Source: UBA3537 sp049889395 (GTDB lineage: Bacteria; Bacteroidota; Bacteroidia; Flavobacteriales; Flavobacteriaceae). Taken from it: 64,000 nt of DNA. The translations under genes were made by a program, and so were the position numbers. Under the pieces are notes generated by a model. That model was not told the DNA's origin. It did no database searches and saw nothing but the letters and a program-made list of their open reading frames with translations. The DNA is taken from contig JBMHDM010000008.1 in the NCBI GenBank assembly GCA_049889395.1, forward strand, positions 1 through 64,000. Reading direction: 5' to 3'. Positions 34,284 to 43,744 of this stretch are shown piece after piece (positions within the stretch are counted from its first letter, which is position 1; the number at the start of each line of letters is the position of its first letter).

Positions 34284-35579
34284 ATGAAACAAGAAAATAG
34301 CCAACACCCCCAGATTAAACTTGTGTTTTTTGGGATCATACTATTCTCAATTTTATTAGCGCCACTTCATGCCCAAGAAGCCGACCCAGTGAAAGGTAAA
34401 GCTTTGTTTAATGCGAACTGTGCAGCTTGCCACCAACTAGACAAAAAGATGACCGGCCCCGCGCTTCGCTATGTAGAAACGCGACTCAATGAAGATGAAG
34501 GTCTAGATCGTGAGTGGTTGTACGGTTGGATTAGAAATAGTGCTGCAGTCATCAAATCTGGAGATGCCTACGCCAACAAAATTTACAATGAATACAATGG
34601 CGCCGCCATGACAGCATTTCCTCAACTATCTGACGAGGATTTGTCAAATATATTAGCTTATACGGCCCAAGACAAACCAGCTCCGGTAATCGCTAATCTA
34701 TCAACGGCCGCACCGGGAAAATCCTCAGAAGGAAGTGGTTTTTCAAAGGATGTTATCTTAGGTGCATTGGCTATTTTGTTTGGACTACTAGCGTTAGGAC
34801 TTTTCCTAGTCAACAAAACCCTACGTCGTTTTGCAGCTGCAAATGGTGTAGAAGTTCAGGAAGCTGTCAAGCGACCATCGTTGTGGAAAGCTTATGTGAA
34901 TAATCAATTTTTACTCCTACTAACAGCCATATTCTTCATGTTGTCAAGTGCTTACTTTGTTTATGGCTATTTTATGCAGATAGGTATAGATCAAGGCTAT
35001 CAACCCATTCAACCGATTCACTATTCTCACAAAATACATGCTGGAGACAATGGCATCGATTGTAAATACTGTCATTCTTCAGCACGAGTTAGCAAACATT
35101 CTGGAATTCCTTCTCTTAATGTTTGTATGAATTGTCATAAATCAATATATGAGGTTGCCCCATCTACTGCGACTGAAGAATACAGCAAAGAGTTTTATGA
35201 TGCCGAAATCCAAAAACTATACGATGCTGTTGGTTGGGACGATGAGGCGCAACAATATACTGGAAAGACAAAGCCAGTTAAGTGGGTTCGGATCCACAAC
35301 CTTCCAGATTTCGCCTACTTTAATCACTCACAACACGTTTCTGTAGCTGGCATAGAATGCCAAACTTGTCACGGACCAGTAGAGGAAATGGAAATTATGT
35401 ATCAACATTCACCATTAACTATGGGGTGGTGTATCAATTGCCATAGAGAAACCAATGTAAAGGTAGAGGATAACGGCTATTATGAGAAAATCCATGAAGC
35501 ACTATCAAAAAAATATGGTGTTGATAAATTAACAGCAGCACAAATGGGAGGCTTAGAATGTGGTAAATGCCATTACTAA
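34284..35579 (+). CDS. actA: Alternative complex III subunit ActA with fused N-terminal cytochrome c domain
   Basis: This 431-aa multiheme cytochrome passes electrons from quinol oxidation outward. It has six CxxCH motifs. One is in an N-terminal class I cytochrome c domain (C46-H50; likely distal Met109), behind a signal peptide (to about A30). Two membrane helices follow (about 157-176 and 208-230). Five more hemes form the classical pentaheme ActA part (the first at C260-H264 and C281-H285, the last CGKCH at the C-terminus). The start of the six-gene act cluster and the downstream cox genes support the assignment. The N-terminal monoheme domain is additional to the canonical pentaheme ActA. 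Confidence 0.93.
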   Translation: MKQENSQHPQIKLVFFGIILFSILLAPLHAQEADPVKGKALFNANCAACHQLDKKMTGPALRYVETRLNEDEGLDREWLYGWIRNSAAVIKSGDAYANKIYNEYNGAAMTAFPQLSDEDLSNILAYTAQDKPAPVIANLSTAAPGKSSEGSGFSKDVILGALAILFGLLALGLFLVNKTLRRFAAANGVEVQEAVKRPSLWKAYVNNQFLLLLTAIFFMLSSAYFVYGYFMQIGIDQGYQPIQPIHYSHKIHAGDNGIDCKYCHSSARVSKHSGIPSLNVCMNCHKSIYEVAPSTATEEYSKEFYDAEIQKLYDAVGWDDEAQQYTGKTKPVKWVRIHNLPDFAYFNHSQHVSVAGIECQTCHGPVEEMEIMYQHSPLTMGWCINCHRETNVKVEDNGYYEKIHEALSKKYGVDKLTAAQMGGLECGKCHY

Positions 35580-35611
35580 AACTAATGATATAAAAAAGCA
35601 ACATAGATTAT

Positions 35612-38600
35612 ATGTCATCAAACAAGAAATACTGGAAACGATTTGAGGATTTGAACCCCAATCAAAGTGAGGCGGTACAAGCTATAAAACACAAAGAGTT
35701 TGTTGAAGAAATTCCTGTAGATGAATTTTTAGGAGACAAACCTACTTTGGAATCTTCAGCAACCACTAGACGAGATTTTTTGAAGTATGTTGGGTTTAGC
35801 ACTGCAGCAGCTTCTTTGGCTGCATGTGAAGGACCAGTCATTAATTCCATTCCGTATGTGGTTCAACCCGAGCAAGTCATTCCAGGCGTAGCCAATTACT
35901 ACGCCACCGCTATCGCTAATGGCTATGATTTTGCCAGCCTGTTAGTCAAAACTAGAGAAGGACGTCCCATAAAAGTGGAATCCAATACTTTAGCCAAGGC
36001 CAATGGCAGCATCAATGCCAGAGTTCAAGCATCGGTATTGGACCTGTATGATAATCAACGCTTGTCAGGCGCTCAAAAACAAGGACAAGCCATTAGTTGG
36101 GACTCTTTATACAACGAGGTTGGTCAAACACTAAAGGCTGTACAATCAGAGGGAAAATCTATTGTTTTACTTACCCAAACTTTTGCGAGTCCAAGTACAG
36201 CCAAATTAATATCAGCTTTCAAATCCAAATATTCCAATGTTGAACATGTAGTTTATGATGCTATATCAGAATCAGCTGCAGCTGATGCTTATGAAATAAG
36301 ATACGGCCGCCGAGGGCTTGCTGATTATGATTTATCTAAAGCTAAAACAATTGTTTCAATAGGAGCAGATTTTCTAGGAGATTGGCAAGGTGGTGGTTTT
36401 GATGCAGCTTATGCTGAAGGTCGTGTTCCAACAAACGGGGCTATGTCAAGACACATTCAATTTGAGTCCAATATGACGCTCTCTGGCGCCAATGCGGATA
36501 AGCGAATTCCTCTGAAACCATCGCAACAAAAATTGGCATTAGTCAGGTTATATGGAAAATTGACTGGCACTTCTGCTAATGTCACACTTCCTCCAGCTAT
36601 TGAAACAGCTATCGATCGTACTGCAAAAGAACTTACCAAAGCAGGCGCAAACGCGGTAGTTTTGACAGGGATTCAGGATGTTAATGCACAAGGCTTAGTT
36701 TTAGAAATCAACGAATTTTTAAAGAGTAAAGCCTTTGCACCCCAACAAACCATTCTCACTCGCCAAGGTAATTCATCGTCTGTTAACCAGTTAGTTAAGG
36801 ATATGAATGCCGGAAAAGTAGGAGCGATCATTATGGCAGGTGTTAATCCAGTTTACACCCTTCCAAATTCAAAAGATTTTGTTAGTGGTTTAAAAAACAC
36901 AAATTTATCCCTTACGTTTTCAATGAAAGCTGATGAAACGGCAGTTGTTTCACAATATGTCGCAGCTACCCCTCACTATTTAGAATCTTGGGGTGATATT
37001 GAAGCTAAGTCAGGGCATTATGGATTAATTCAGCCTACAATACGGCCACTTTTTGATACCCAACAATTTCAAGATGCTCTTTTAAAAATAAGTGGAAACA
37101 CTTCGACATACCACGATTACATTAAATCCAATTGGAATTCATCTATACTAAATGGATCGTCTTGGAATGAAGCCCTACACGATGGGATTTATGTTTCTCA
37201 ATCAATAAAAAATTTAGCCAATAACAGATTTAACACAGGAATTGCATTAGCCGCATTGTCTCAAACTATATCTTCAAATTTTGAGATTACACTCTATCCA
37301 AAAACAGGTATGGGTGATGGACAACAAGCCAACAACCCTTGGTTGCAAGAATTCCCTGATCCATTAACAAGAACCACTTGGGACAATTACGTTACAGTAG
37401 CCGAGGCCGATGCTACAGATTTGGGATTGAAAAACACCAATGATGCAACTGGAGGATTGAATGGTTCTTATGCTAGGATTTCAGTAGATGGTGTATCGGT
37501 TAAAGCTCCGGTTATGATTCAACCTGGTCAGGCCCGGGGTACTTTGGGCCTTTCATTTGGATATGGTCGAACAGAAGGATTAAAGCCCGAAATGCAAACA
37601 GGCGTAAATGCATACGCATTATACAAAGGATTTAGCGCAACATCGTCAGTCACTGTAGAAGCAGCTAGCGGAATGCATGAGTTTGCTTGTGTACAACTAC
37701 ACAACACGCTTATGGGTCGAGGTGATATTATTAAAGAAACAACTCTTGAAATTTTTAATACTAAAGATACAGAAATTTGGAATCCAACACCTGTCGTTTC
37801 TTTAAATCACCAAGAAACACCAGTCAGCTCTCCAGATGTTGATTTGTGGGATGAATTTGATCGGTCTATTGGACATCACTTTAACTTATCTATAGACCTG
37901 AATTCGTGTACAGGTTGTGGAGCTTGCGTCATTGCATGTCATGCTGAAAATAATGTTCCCGTTGTCGGAAAAGAAGAAATTCGTCGCAGTCGAGATATGC
38001 ATTGGTTACGAATTGATCGCTACTATTCCTCTGACGACACTTTTGAAGGGGACAACCAAACCAAAGACGGTATAAGTGGATTGGGAAGCTCCTTAAGCAC
38101 TTTTGGGGAGATGGAGTCTCCCTCTGAAAATCCTCAGGTAGCATTCCAGCCTATTATGTGTCAGCACTGTAATCATGCACCATGTGAAACAGTCTGCCCA
38201 GTCGCAGCCAGTTCTCATGGTCGACAAGGCCAAAATCATATGGCTTACAACAGATGTGTTGGAACGCGGTATTGTGCCAATAACTGCCCATATAAAGTAC
38301 GCCGATTTAATTGGTTCTTGTACAACGGCAACGATGAGTTTGATTATCACATGAATAATGATTTGGGACGTATGGTTATTAATCCAGATGTTACAGTTCG
38401 CTCAAGAGGTGTAATGGAAAAATGCTCAATGTGTATTCAAATGACACAAAAAACCATTTTGGATGCAAAACGTGATGGAAGACCTGTGAACGTCAATGAA
38501 TTTAAAACCGCCTGCTCATCCGCTTGTGACTCTGGATCTATTGTCTTTGGAGATATTAACAATAAAAAAGATGAGATTACTGAATTAAAAGATAACAAAC

Positions 38601-38683
38601 GAGCCTATCATTTGTTAGAACATGTAGGAACAAAACCTAATGTAGTGTATCAAGTGAAAGTAAGAAATACTAACGAAGCATAA
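35612..38683 (+). CDS. actB: Alternative complex III iron-sulfur subunit ActB
   Basis: This 1023-aa subunit combines a molybdopterin-oxidoreductase-like N-terminal fold without evident cofactor ligands and a C-terminal ferredoxin-like domain. Four cysteine clusters are visible: CTGCGACVIACHAENNVP (from C766), CQHCNHAPCETVCPV, CVGTRYCANNCPYK, and CSMCIQMTQ with later CSSACDSG. They should bind 3Fe-4S and 4Fe-4S clusters. Residues 53-72 hold a twin-arginine motif (TTRRDFLK) followed by LAAC, a possible lipobox. Folded Tat export with lipid anchoring is consistent with the F. johnsoniae complex. Spacing to actA and actC is 32 and 17 nt. Confidence 0.95.
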   Translation: MSSNKKYWKRFEDLNPNQSEAVQAIKHKEFVEEIPVDEFLGDKPTLESSATTRRDFLKYVGFSTAAASLAACEGPVINSIPYVVQPEQVIPGVANYYATAIANGYDFASLLVKTREGRPIKVESNTLAKANGSINARVQASVLDLYDNQRLSGAQKQGQAISWDSLYNEVGQTLKAVQSEGKSIVLLTQTFASPSTAKLISAFKSKYSNVEHVVYDAISESAAADAYEIRYGRRGLADYDLSKAKTIVSIGADFLGDWQGGGFDAAYAEGRVPTNGAMSRHIQFESNMTLSGANADKRIPLKPSQQKLALVRLYGKLTGTSANVTLPPAIETAIDRTAKELTKAGANAVVLTGIQDVNAQGLVLEINEFLKSKAFAPQQTILTRQGNSSSVNQLVKDMNAGKVGAIIMAGVNPVYTLPNSKDFVSGLKNTNLSLTFSMKADETAVVSQYVAATPHYLESWGDIEAKSGHYGLIQPTIRPLFDTQQFQDALLKISGNTSTYHDYIKSNWNSSILNGSSWNEALHDGIYVSQSIKNLANNRFNTGIALAALSQTISSNFEITLYPKTGMGDGQQANNPWLQEFPDPLTRTTWDNYVTVAEADATDLGLKNTNDATGGLNGSYARISVDGVSVKAPVMIQPGQARGTLGLSFGYGRTEGLKPEMQTGVNAYALYKGFSATSSVTVEAASGMHEFACVQLHNTLMGRGDIIKETTLEIFNTKDTEIWNPTPVVSLNHQETPVSSPDVDLWDEFDRSIGHHFNLSIDLNSCTGCGACVIACHAENNVPVVGKEEIRRSRDMHWLRIDRYYSSDDTFEGDNQTKDGISGLGSSLSTFGEMESPSENPQVAFQPIMCQHCNHAPCETVCPVAASSHGRQGQNHMAYNRCVGTRYCANNCPYKVRRFNWFLYNGNDEFDYHMNNDLGRMVINPDVTVRSRGVMEKCSMCIQMTQKTILDAKRDGRPVNVNEFKTACSSACDSGSIVFGDINNKKDEITELKDNKRAYHLLEHVGTKPNVVYQVKVRNTNEA

Positions 38684-38700
38684 ATAACTAATAATAAACT

Positions 38701-40167
38701 ATGGCGTCTCATTACGAAGCACCGATCAGAAGACCACTTGTAACTGGTGAAAAATCTTACCATGACGTTACCTTAGATGTTGTGGCTCCTGTAGAAGGAA
38801 AAGCCAACAAACAGTGGTGGATTGTTTTCTCAATAGCATTAGCAGCGTTTGCATGGGGTTTGGGTTGTATGATTTATACCATTTCCACAGGAATTGGGAC
38901 CTGGGGACTCAATAAAACTGTTGGCTGGGCCTGGGATATTACCAACTTCGTGTGGTGGGTTGGAATTGGTCATGCCGGAACTTTAATTTCTGCTGTACTA
39001 CTCCTCTTCCGACAAAAATGGCGTATGGCCATCAACCGATCAGCGGAAGCGATGACTATTTTCTCTGTTATTCAAGCTGGACTATTTCCAATTATTCACA
39101 TGGGTCGTCCTTGGTTAGCTTATTGGGTACTTCCGATTCCAAATCAATTTGGATCATTATGGGTTAACTTTAATTCTCCACTACTTTGGGATGTATTTGC
39201 CATATCAACATATTTATCAGTATCATTAGTGTTCTGGTGGACTGGATTACTTCCCGACTTTGCCATGATTCGTGACCGTGCCGTTCGACCTTTCCAAAAG
39301 AAAATTTATTCTTTATTGAGTTTTGGGTGGTCTGGAAGAGCAAAAGATTGGCAAAGATTTGAAGAAGTCTCGCTAGTACTTGCAGGTTTAGCGACACCAC
39401 TAGTATTGTCTGTACATACGATCGTATCATTTGACTTTGCCACCTCTGTTATACCTGGCTGGCATACGACTATTTTCCCACCGTATTTTGTAGCAGGAGC
39501 TATTTTTTCTGGTTTTGCGATGGTAAATACCCTTCTTATTATAATGAGAAAAGTTTGTAATCTAGAGGATTATATCACTGTTCAGCATATTGAATTGATG
39601 AATATCGTCATAATGATTACAGGATCTATAGTAGGCGTCGCTTACATAACAGAATTATTTATCGCATGGTATTCAGGAGTTGAATATGAACAATATGCCT
39701 TTCTAAACAGAGCCACTGGGCCTTATGCTTGGGCCTATTGGGCGATGATGTCTTGTAATGTGTTCTCGCCACAGTTTATGTGGTTTAAAAAATTAAGAAC
39801 TAGTATCATGTTCTCGTTTTTCATATCTATTGTAGTGAACATAGGAATGTGGTTTGAACGATTTGTAATCATTGTAACCTCTCTTCACAGAGATTATCTG
39901 CCGTCTTCATGGACCATGTTTTCACCAACATTTGTTGATATTGGTATTTTTATAGGGACAATAGGATTTTTCTTTGTATTGTTTTTATTGTATTCTAGAA
40001 CTTTTCCTGTTATCGCGCAAGCGGAAGTCAAAACTATTTTGAAATCATCAGGCCAACGCTACAAAAATTTGAGAGAAGCTGGAGAAAGCTTAGTGGGGAC
40101 TGGAGCTGATCAACGAACAGCACCAAAACCCAAATCGACTAAAAAATCTAAAAAGAAAAAAGAATAA
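38701..40167 (+). CDS. actC: Alternative complex III membrane subunit ActC (NrfD-like)
   Basis: This 488-aa polytopic protein has about ten transmembrane helices of the NrfD/PsrC family, which form the quinol site and a putative proton path. Typical stretches are WWVGIGHAGTLISAVLLLFRQ and FPIIHMGRPWLAYWV. The C-terminal tail is lysine-rich (TKKSKKKKE) and should be cytosolic. It is followed by actD after one base, as in other bacterial act clusters. Confidence 0.95.
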   Translation: MASHYEAPIRRPLVTGEKSYHDVTLDVVAPVEGKANKQWWIVFSIALAAFAWGLGCMIYTISTGIGTWGLNKTVGWAWDITNFVWWVGIGHAGTLISAVLLLFRQKWRMAINRSAEAMTIFSVIQAGLFPIIHMGRPWLAYWVLPIPNQFGSLWVNFNSPLLWDVFAISTYLSVSLVFWWTGLLPDFAMIRDRAVRPFQKKIYSLLSFGWSGRAKDWQRFEEVSLVLAGLATPLVLSVHTIVSFDFATSVIPGWHTTIFPPYFVAGAIFSGFAMVNTLLIIMRKVCNLEDYITVQHIELMNIVIMITGSIVGVAYITELFIAWYSGVEYEQYAFLNRATGPYAWAYWAMMSCNVFSPQFMWFKKLRTSIMFSFFISIVVNIGMWFERFVIIVTSLHRDYLPSSWTMFSPTFVDIGIFIGTIGFFFVLFLLYSRTFPVIAQAEVKTILKSSGQRYKNLREAGESLVGTGADQRTAPKPKSTKKSKKKKE

Positions 40168-40168
40168 T

Positions 40169-40702
40169 ATGGGATCATCAAAAGTTATACATGCCTTATA
40201 TACCGACGATGATGTGCTGATGTCTGCCGTCAAAACTGTCAGAGCGGAAAACCATCATATTGAAGAAGTTTATACTCCTTTCCCTGTACATGGGCTAGAC
40301 AAAGCTATGGGGCTCGAGCCCACTCGTATTGCTATAGCCGCCTTTATGTATGGATGTGTTGGACTAACAGTAGCCATAACCATGATGAACTTCATCATGA
40401 TAGAAGATTGGCCACAAAACATTGGTGGAAAACCAAGCTTTAGCTATATCGAAAACATGCCAGCTTTTGTCCCAATCATGTTCGAGTTAACGGTATTTTT
40501 TGCGGCTCACTTGATGGTCATCACGTTCTATTTAAGAAGTAGAATGTGGCCTTTCAAGAATGCTGAAAACCCAGATCCAAGAACCACGGATGACCATTTT
40601 TTGATGGAAATCCCAATTCATAATAACGAAAAACAACTAAAAACTTTACTGACCAAAACGGGCGCTGTTGAGTTGAATGTTGTTGAAAAAGAAGCGCATT
40701 AG
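40169..40702 (+). CDS. actD: Alternative complex III subunit ActD (DUF3341)
   Basis: This 177-aa protein has the DUF3341 layout: a cytosolic N-terminal domain (KVIHALYTDDDVLMSAVK, EEVYTPFPVHGLDKAMGL), then two transmembrane helices at about 55-75 and 100-122, and a short tail. In ACIII it caps the membrane core on the cytosolic side. Its exact role is not established. It begins one base after the actC stop and ends 4 nt before actE. Confidence 0.93.
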   Translation: MGSSKVIHALYTDDDVLMSAVKTVRAENHHIEEVYTPFPVHGLDKAMGLEPTRIAIAAFMYGCVGLTVAITMMNFIMIEDWPQNIGGKPSFSYIENMPAFVPIMFELTVFFAAHLMVITFYLRSRMWPFKNAENPDPRTTDDHFLMEIPIHNNEKQLKTLLTKTGAVELNVVEKEAH

Positions 40703-40706
40703 ACCT

Positions 40707-41252
40707 ATGAAAAGTGTATTAAATAAAATCGTATTGTTATTGATGATTTCAGCTGTGTGGTCTTGCCAAGATAACAGCCGACCAAATTATCAATTTTTCC
40801 CAAACATGTATGAGCCAGTTGGGTATGAAGCTTATGGTGAATACGACGTATTTCCAAACAGTCAAGAAGCTCTTTTGCCTGTTGAAGGGACTATCGCTCG
40901 AGGCTATTCCTTGTATGACTATCAAAATACTAATGAAGGCTATGATGCCGCACTAACAAACTTAAAATCACCCCTTACTAGCACTGACACAAAAAGGGGT
41001 AAAGAACTCTATGACATCTACTGTGGAATTTGCCATGGCACCAAAGGCGCTGGTCAAGGTAAGTTAGTCAAAAGAGAAAAAATATTAGGCGTTCCTAGTT
41101 ATGCAGATCGACCAATAACTCAAGGGAGTATTTACCATGTAATATACTACGGGAAAAATTCCATGGGTTCTTATGCCAATTTATTGAATGAGGAGGAACG
41201 TTGGCAAGTGACCGCCTATGTAGAACAATTAAGAGCAGAACTATTAAAGTAA
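40707..41252 (+). CDS. actE: Alternative complex III monoheme cytochrome c subunit ActE
   Basis: This 181-aa lipoprotein cytochrome has a signal ending in a lipobox (ISAVWSC), then a class I cytochrome c domain with one heme site CGICH. The distal Met is probably in KNSMGSYA. The chosen ATG at 40707 begins MKSVLNKIVLLLM. A TTG-type extension to 40677 would add a basic N-terminus inside actD and spoil the signal. It should carry electrons at the periplasmic face towards the oxidase. Confidence 0.92.
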   Translation: MKSVLNKIVLLLMISAVWSCQDNSRPNYQFFPNMYEPVGYEAYGEYDVFPNSQEALLPVEGTIARGYSLYDYQNTNEGYDAALTNLKSPLTSTDTKRGKELYDIYCGICHGTKGAGQGKLVKREKILGVPSYADRPITQGSIYHVIYYGKNSMGSYANLLNEEERWQVTAYVEQLRAELLK

Positions 41253-41275
41253 GACAAGCCAAACATCAATAAAAC

Positions 41276-42619
41276 ATGTACACGTTTTCAAACAGATTAA
41301 AAATAACCGCCTTAGTTCTTATGATTATTGGAGCTTTGGGATGGGTATCTAGTTATACGTCTTCACATCATCTTACCTTGGACGACGTCAAAGTGATGCT
41401 TGACGAAGAAGCCTCTCATCATGGCGCTGTAGCTCATACAGATAAAGAAGCTCACGCCGCTATGATACATTCAACTCACGGTGATTCGCACCAATCAGAA
41501 GCGACGCCTCATGGGGACGAACATGCTGAACACGTGTTACACCAAATGCACAACAGACCCTATGCCGCATTGTATGTAGCAGCTTTCTTTTTTATGATGA
41601 TTTCATTGGGGGTACTCGCGTTTTATGCCATTCAATATGCAGCGCAGGCAGGATGGTCTCCAGTGTTGTTTAGAGTTATGGAAGCCATAACTTATTACCT
41701 TCTTCCTGGTGCTGTAATTGTACTTGGGATTGCGCTATGGGCTGGGGATCATATTTTTATATGGATGGATCCTGAAGTCGTTGCGCATGATAAACTGATT
41801 CAAGGAAAATCAGGATGGTTAAACAAAACAGGCTTTGCCATAAGAGGTGCAATCTTTATTGCAGGCTGGAGTCTATACCGCTATTTCTCTAGAAAATTCT
41901 CATTAGCTCAAGACCATGCCGATGTAAATGATAATAGTAATTTCAAGAAAAACTTCCGTATTTCAGCAGGATTTCTAGTGTTTTATATTTACACGGAGTC
42001 CATGATGTCTTGGGACTGGATCATGAGTGTTGACCCACACTGGTTTAGTACTCTATTTGGATGGTATGTTTTTGCCAGCATGTTTGTTAGTGGTATTACG
42101 GTCATCGCATTGATAACCATTTATTTGAAATCTAAGGGATTGATGGAGTTTGTCAATGACAGTCACTTGCATGATTTGGCTAAATTCATGTTTGCTATAA
42201 GTGTCTTTTGGACCTATTTATGGTTCTCTCAATTTATGCTAATTTGGTATGCAAACATCCCTGAAGAAGTTACCTATTTTATCACTCGAATAGAGGATTA
42301 CAAATTGCCATTCTTTGGTATGTTGGTGCTGAATTTTATATTCCCATTCTTGGTTCTTATGAATAGTGATTACAAACGAGTACCATGGTTTATTATTATG
42401 GCAGGAATTGTAATTCTTATTGGTCATTATGTTGATGTGTTCAATATGATTATGCCCGCCACTGTTGGAGACCGATGGTTCTTTGGGATTCCAGAACTCA
42501 GTGCCGTTGTGCTATTCCTCGGGTTATTTCTGTTTGTAGTGTTTTATGCACTCTCAAAAGCGCCATTATTACCCAAAGGGAATCCGTTTATTAAAGAAAG
42601 TGAACAGTTTCATTATTAA
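41276..42619 (+). CDS. actF: Alternative complex III membrane subunit ActF
   Basis: This 447-aa polytopic subunit (about ten helices) is homologous to ActC and forms the second membrane core of ACIII. After TM1 (about 8-27) there is a histidine-rich periplasmic stretch of 14 His in residues 31-92. The rest contains family-typical segments such as SMMSWDWIMSVDPHWFSTLFGWYVF and MNSDYKRVPWF (given in part: SWDWIMSVDPHW). It is the last act gene; coxB follows 29 nt later, consistent with an ACIII-aa3 supercomplex. Confidence 0.93.
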   Translation: MYTFSNRLKITALVLMIIGALGWVSSYTSSHHLTLDDVKVMLDEEASHHGAVAHTDKEAHAAMIHSTHGDSHQSEATPHGDEHAEHVLHQMHNRPYAALYVAAFFFMMISLGVLAFYAIQYAAQAGWSPVLFRVMEAITYYLLPGAVIVLGIALWAGDHIFIWMDPEVVAHDKLIQGKSGWLNKTGFAIRGAIFIAGWSLYRYFSRKFSLAQDHADVNDNSNFKKNFRISAGFLVFYIYTESMMSWDWIMSVDPHWFSTLFGWYVFASMFVSGITVIALITIYLKSKGLMEFVNDSHLHDLAKFMFAISVFWTYLWFSQFMLIWYANIPEEVTYFITRIEDYKLPFFGMLVLNFIFPFLVLMNSDYKRVPWFIIMAGIVILIGHYVDVFNMIMPATVGDRWFFGIPELSAVVLFLGLFLFVVFYALSKAPLLPKGNPFIKESEQFHY

Positions 42620-42648
42620 CCTATTCAAAAAACCGATAGTAAATTACT

Positions 42649-43719
42649 ATGACAACCTTATTAACATTACTAATCTTACTGGGAATCACCATCGCCATTT
42701 GGCAAATGGTGAAAATTTTTGATCTAGCCCAAGCCAATAGAGATAATTCTCAAATTGCCAATGACAAAGATAATTCTGTGAATGGATATCTAATGTTAGC
42801 GTTTCTAGGATTTATATACATCATTACCATCATTTCATTTGTATTATGGGGTGATTTACCACTGGTATCTAATTCGGCTTCAGAACACGGTCCAGAAATT
42901 GATCGGTTGATGATCATCACTATGGTTGTAATATTTATTGTCCAAACAATCACCCAATTTTTACTCCATTATTTCGCATTCAAGTATAAAGGTGAAAAAG
43001 GTCGAAAAGCGCTGTTTTATGCTGATAATGACAAACTCGAATTCATCTGGACAATTATCCCTGTCATTACATTAGCAGGACTTATTATGTATGGACTCTT
43101 CACGTGGAACGATATCATGACTATTAATGAAGATGAAGATCCGTTAGTGATAGAATTATATGCTCAACAGTTCAATTGGAAAGCGCGCTATGCTGGAGAA
43201 GACAATGTTTTGGGAAAAGCCAACGTCAGATTAATTAACTTGGACAATGCTAACATTTTGGGCTTAGACGAATCAGACCCAAATGCTCAAGATGATATCA
43301 TCACAACAGAGCTACATTTACCAGTTGGAAGACCAGTATTATTCAAAATGCGTTCACAAGACGTCCTGCACTCTGCCTACATGCCTCATTTTAGAGCCCA
43401 AATGAATTGTGTGCCTGGGATGATTACACAATTTGCATTCACACCAACGGTTACCACTGCAGAAATGCGTCTGAACCCTGACATTTATGAAAAGGTAAGA
43501 AATATCAATAAAATTCGTAACGAAAATAGCAAAAGATTACAAGCAGAGGGTGAAGAGCCATTAGATCGTTATGAGTTTGATTACTTATTATTATGTAACA
43601 AGATTTGTGGTAAATCTCATTATAATATGCAAATGAAAATCATTGTTGAGACAGAGGAGGAGTATAACGAATGGTTGAAAACGCAAAAATTATTTAAAAA
43701 TTCATTAGTTCAAAACTAA
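42649..43719 (+). CDS. coxB: Cytochrome c oxidase subunit II
   Basis: This 356-aa subunit accepts electrons at a binuclear copper A centre. The CuA ligands lie in CNKICGKSHYNM (C316, C320, H324, M327), with the upstream histidine in DVLHSAYMPHF. The usual glutamate of the CuA loop (CxE) is lysine here. Two N-terminal helices plus one extra at the start (about 2-20, 44-68, 82-104) are visible. There is no CxxCH, so this is not a caa3-type subunit II; electrons must come from a separate cytochrome. Confidence 0.95.
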   Translation: MTTLLTLLILLGITIAIWQMVKIFDLAQANRDNSQIANDKDNSVNGYLMLAFLGFIYIITIISFVLWGDLPLVSNSASEHGPEIDRLMIITMVVIFIVQTITQFLLHYFAFKYKGEKGRKALFYADNDKLEFIWTIIPVITLAGLIMYGLFTWNDIMTINEDEDPLVIELYAQQFNWKARYAGEDNVLGKANVRLINLDNANILGLDESDPNAQDDIITTELHLPVGRPVLFKMRSQDVLHSAYMPHFRAQMNCVPGMITQFAFTPTVTTAEMRLNPDIYEKVRNINKIRNENSKRLQAEGEEPLDRYEFDYLLLCNKICGKSHYNMQMKIIVETEEEYNEWLKTQKLFKNSLVQN

Positions 43720-43744
43720 TTACTAACAAACAACACAAAAGATT

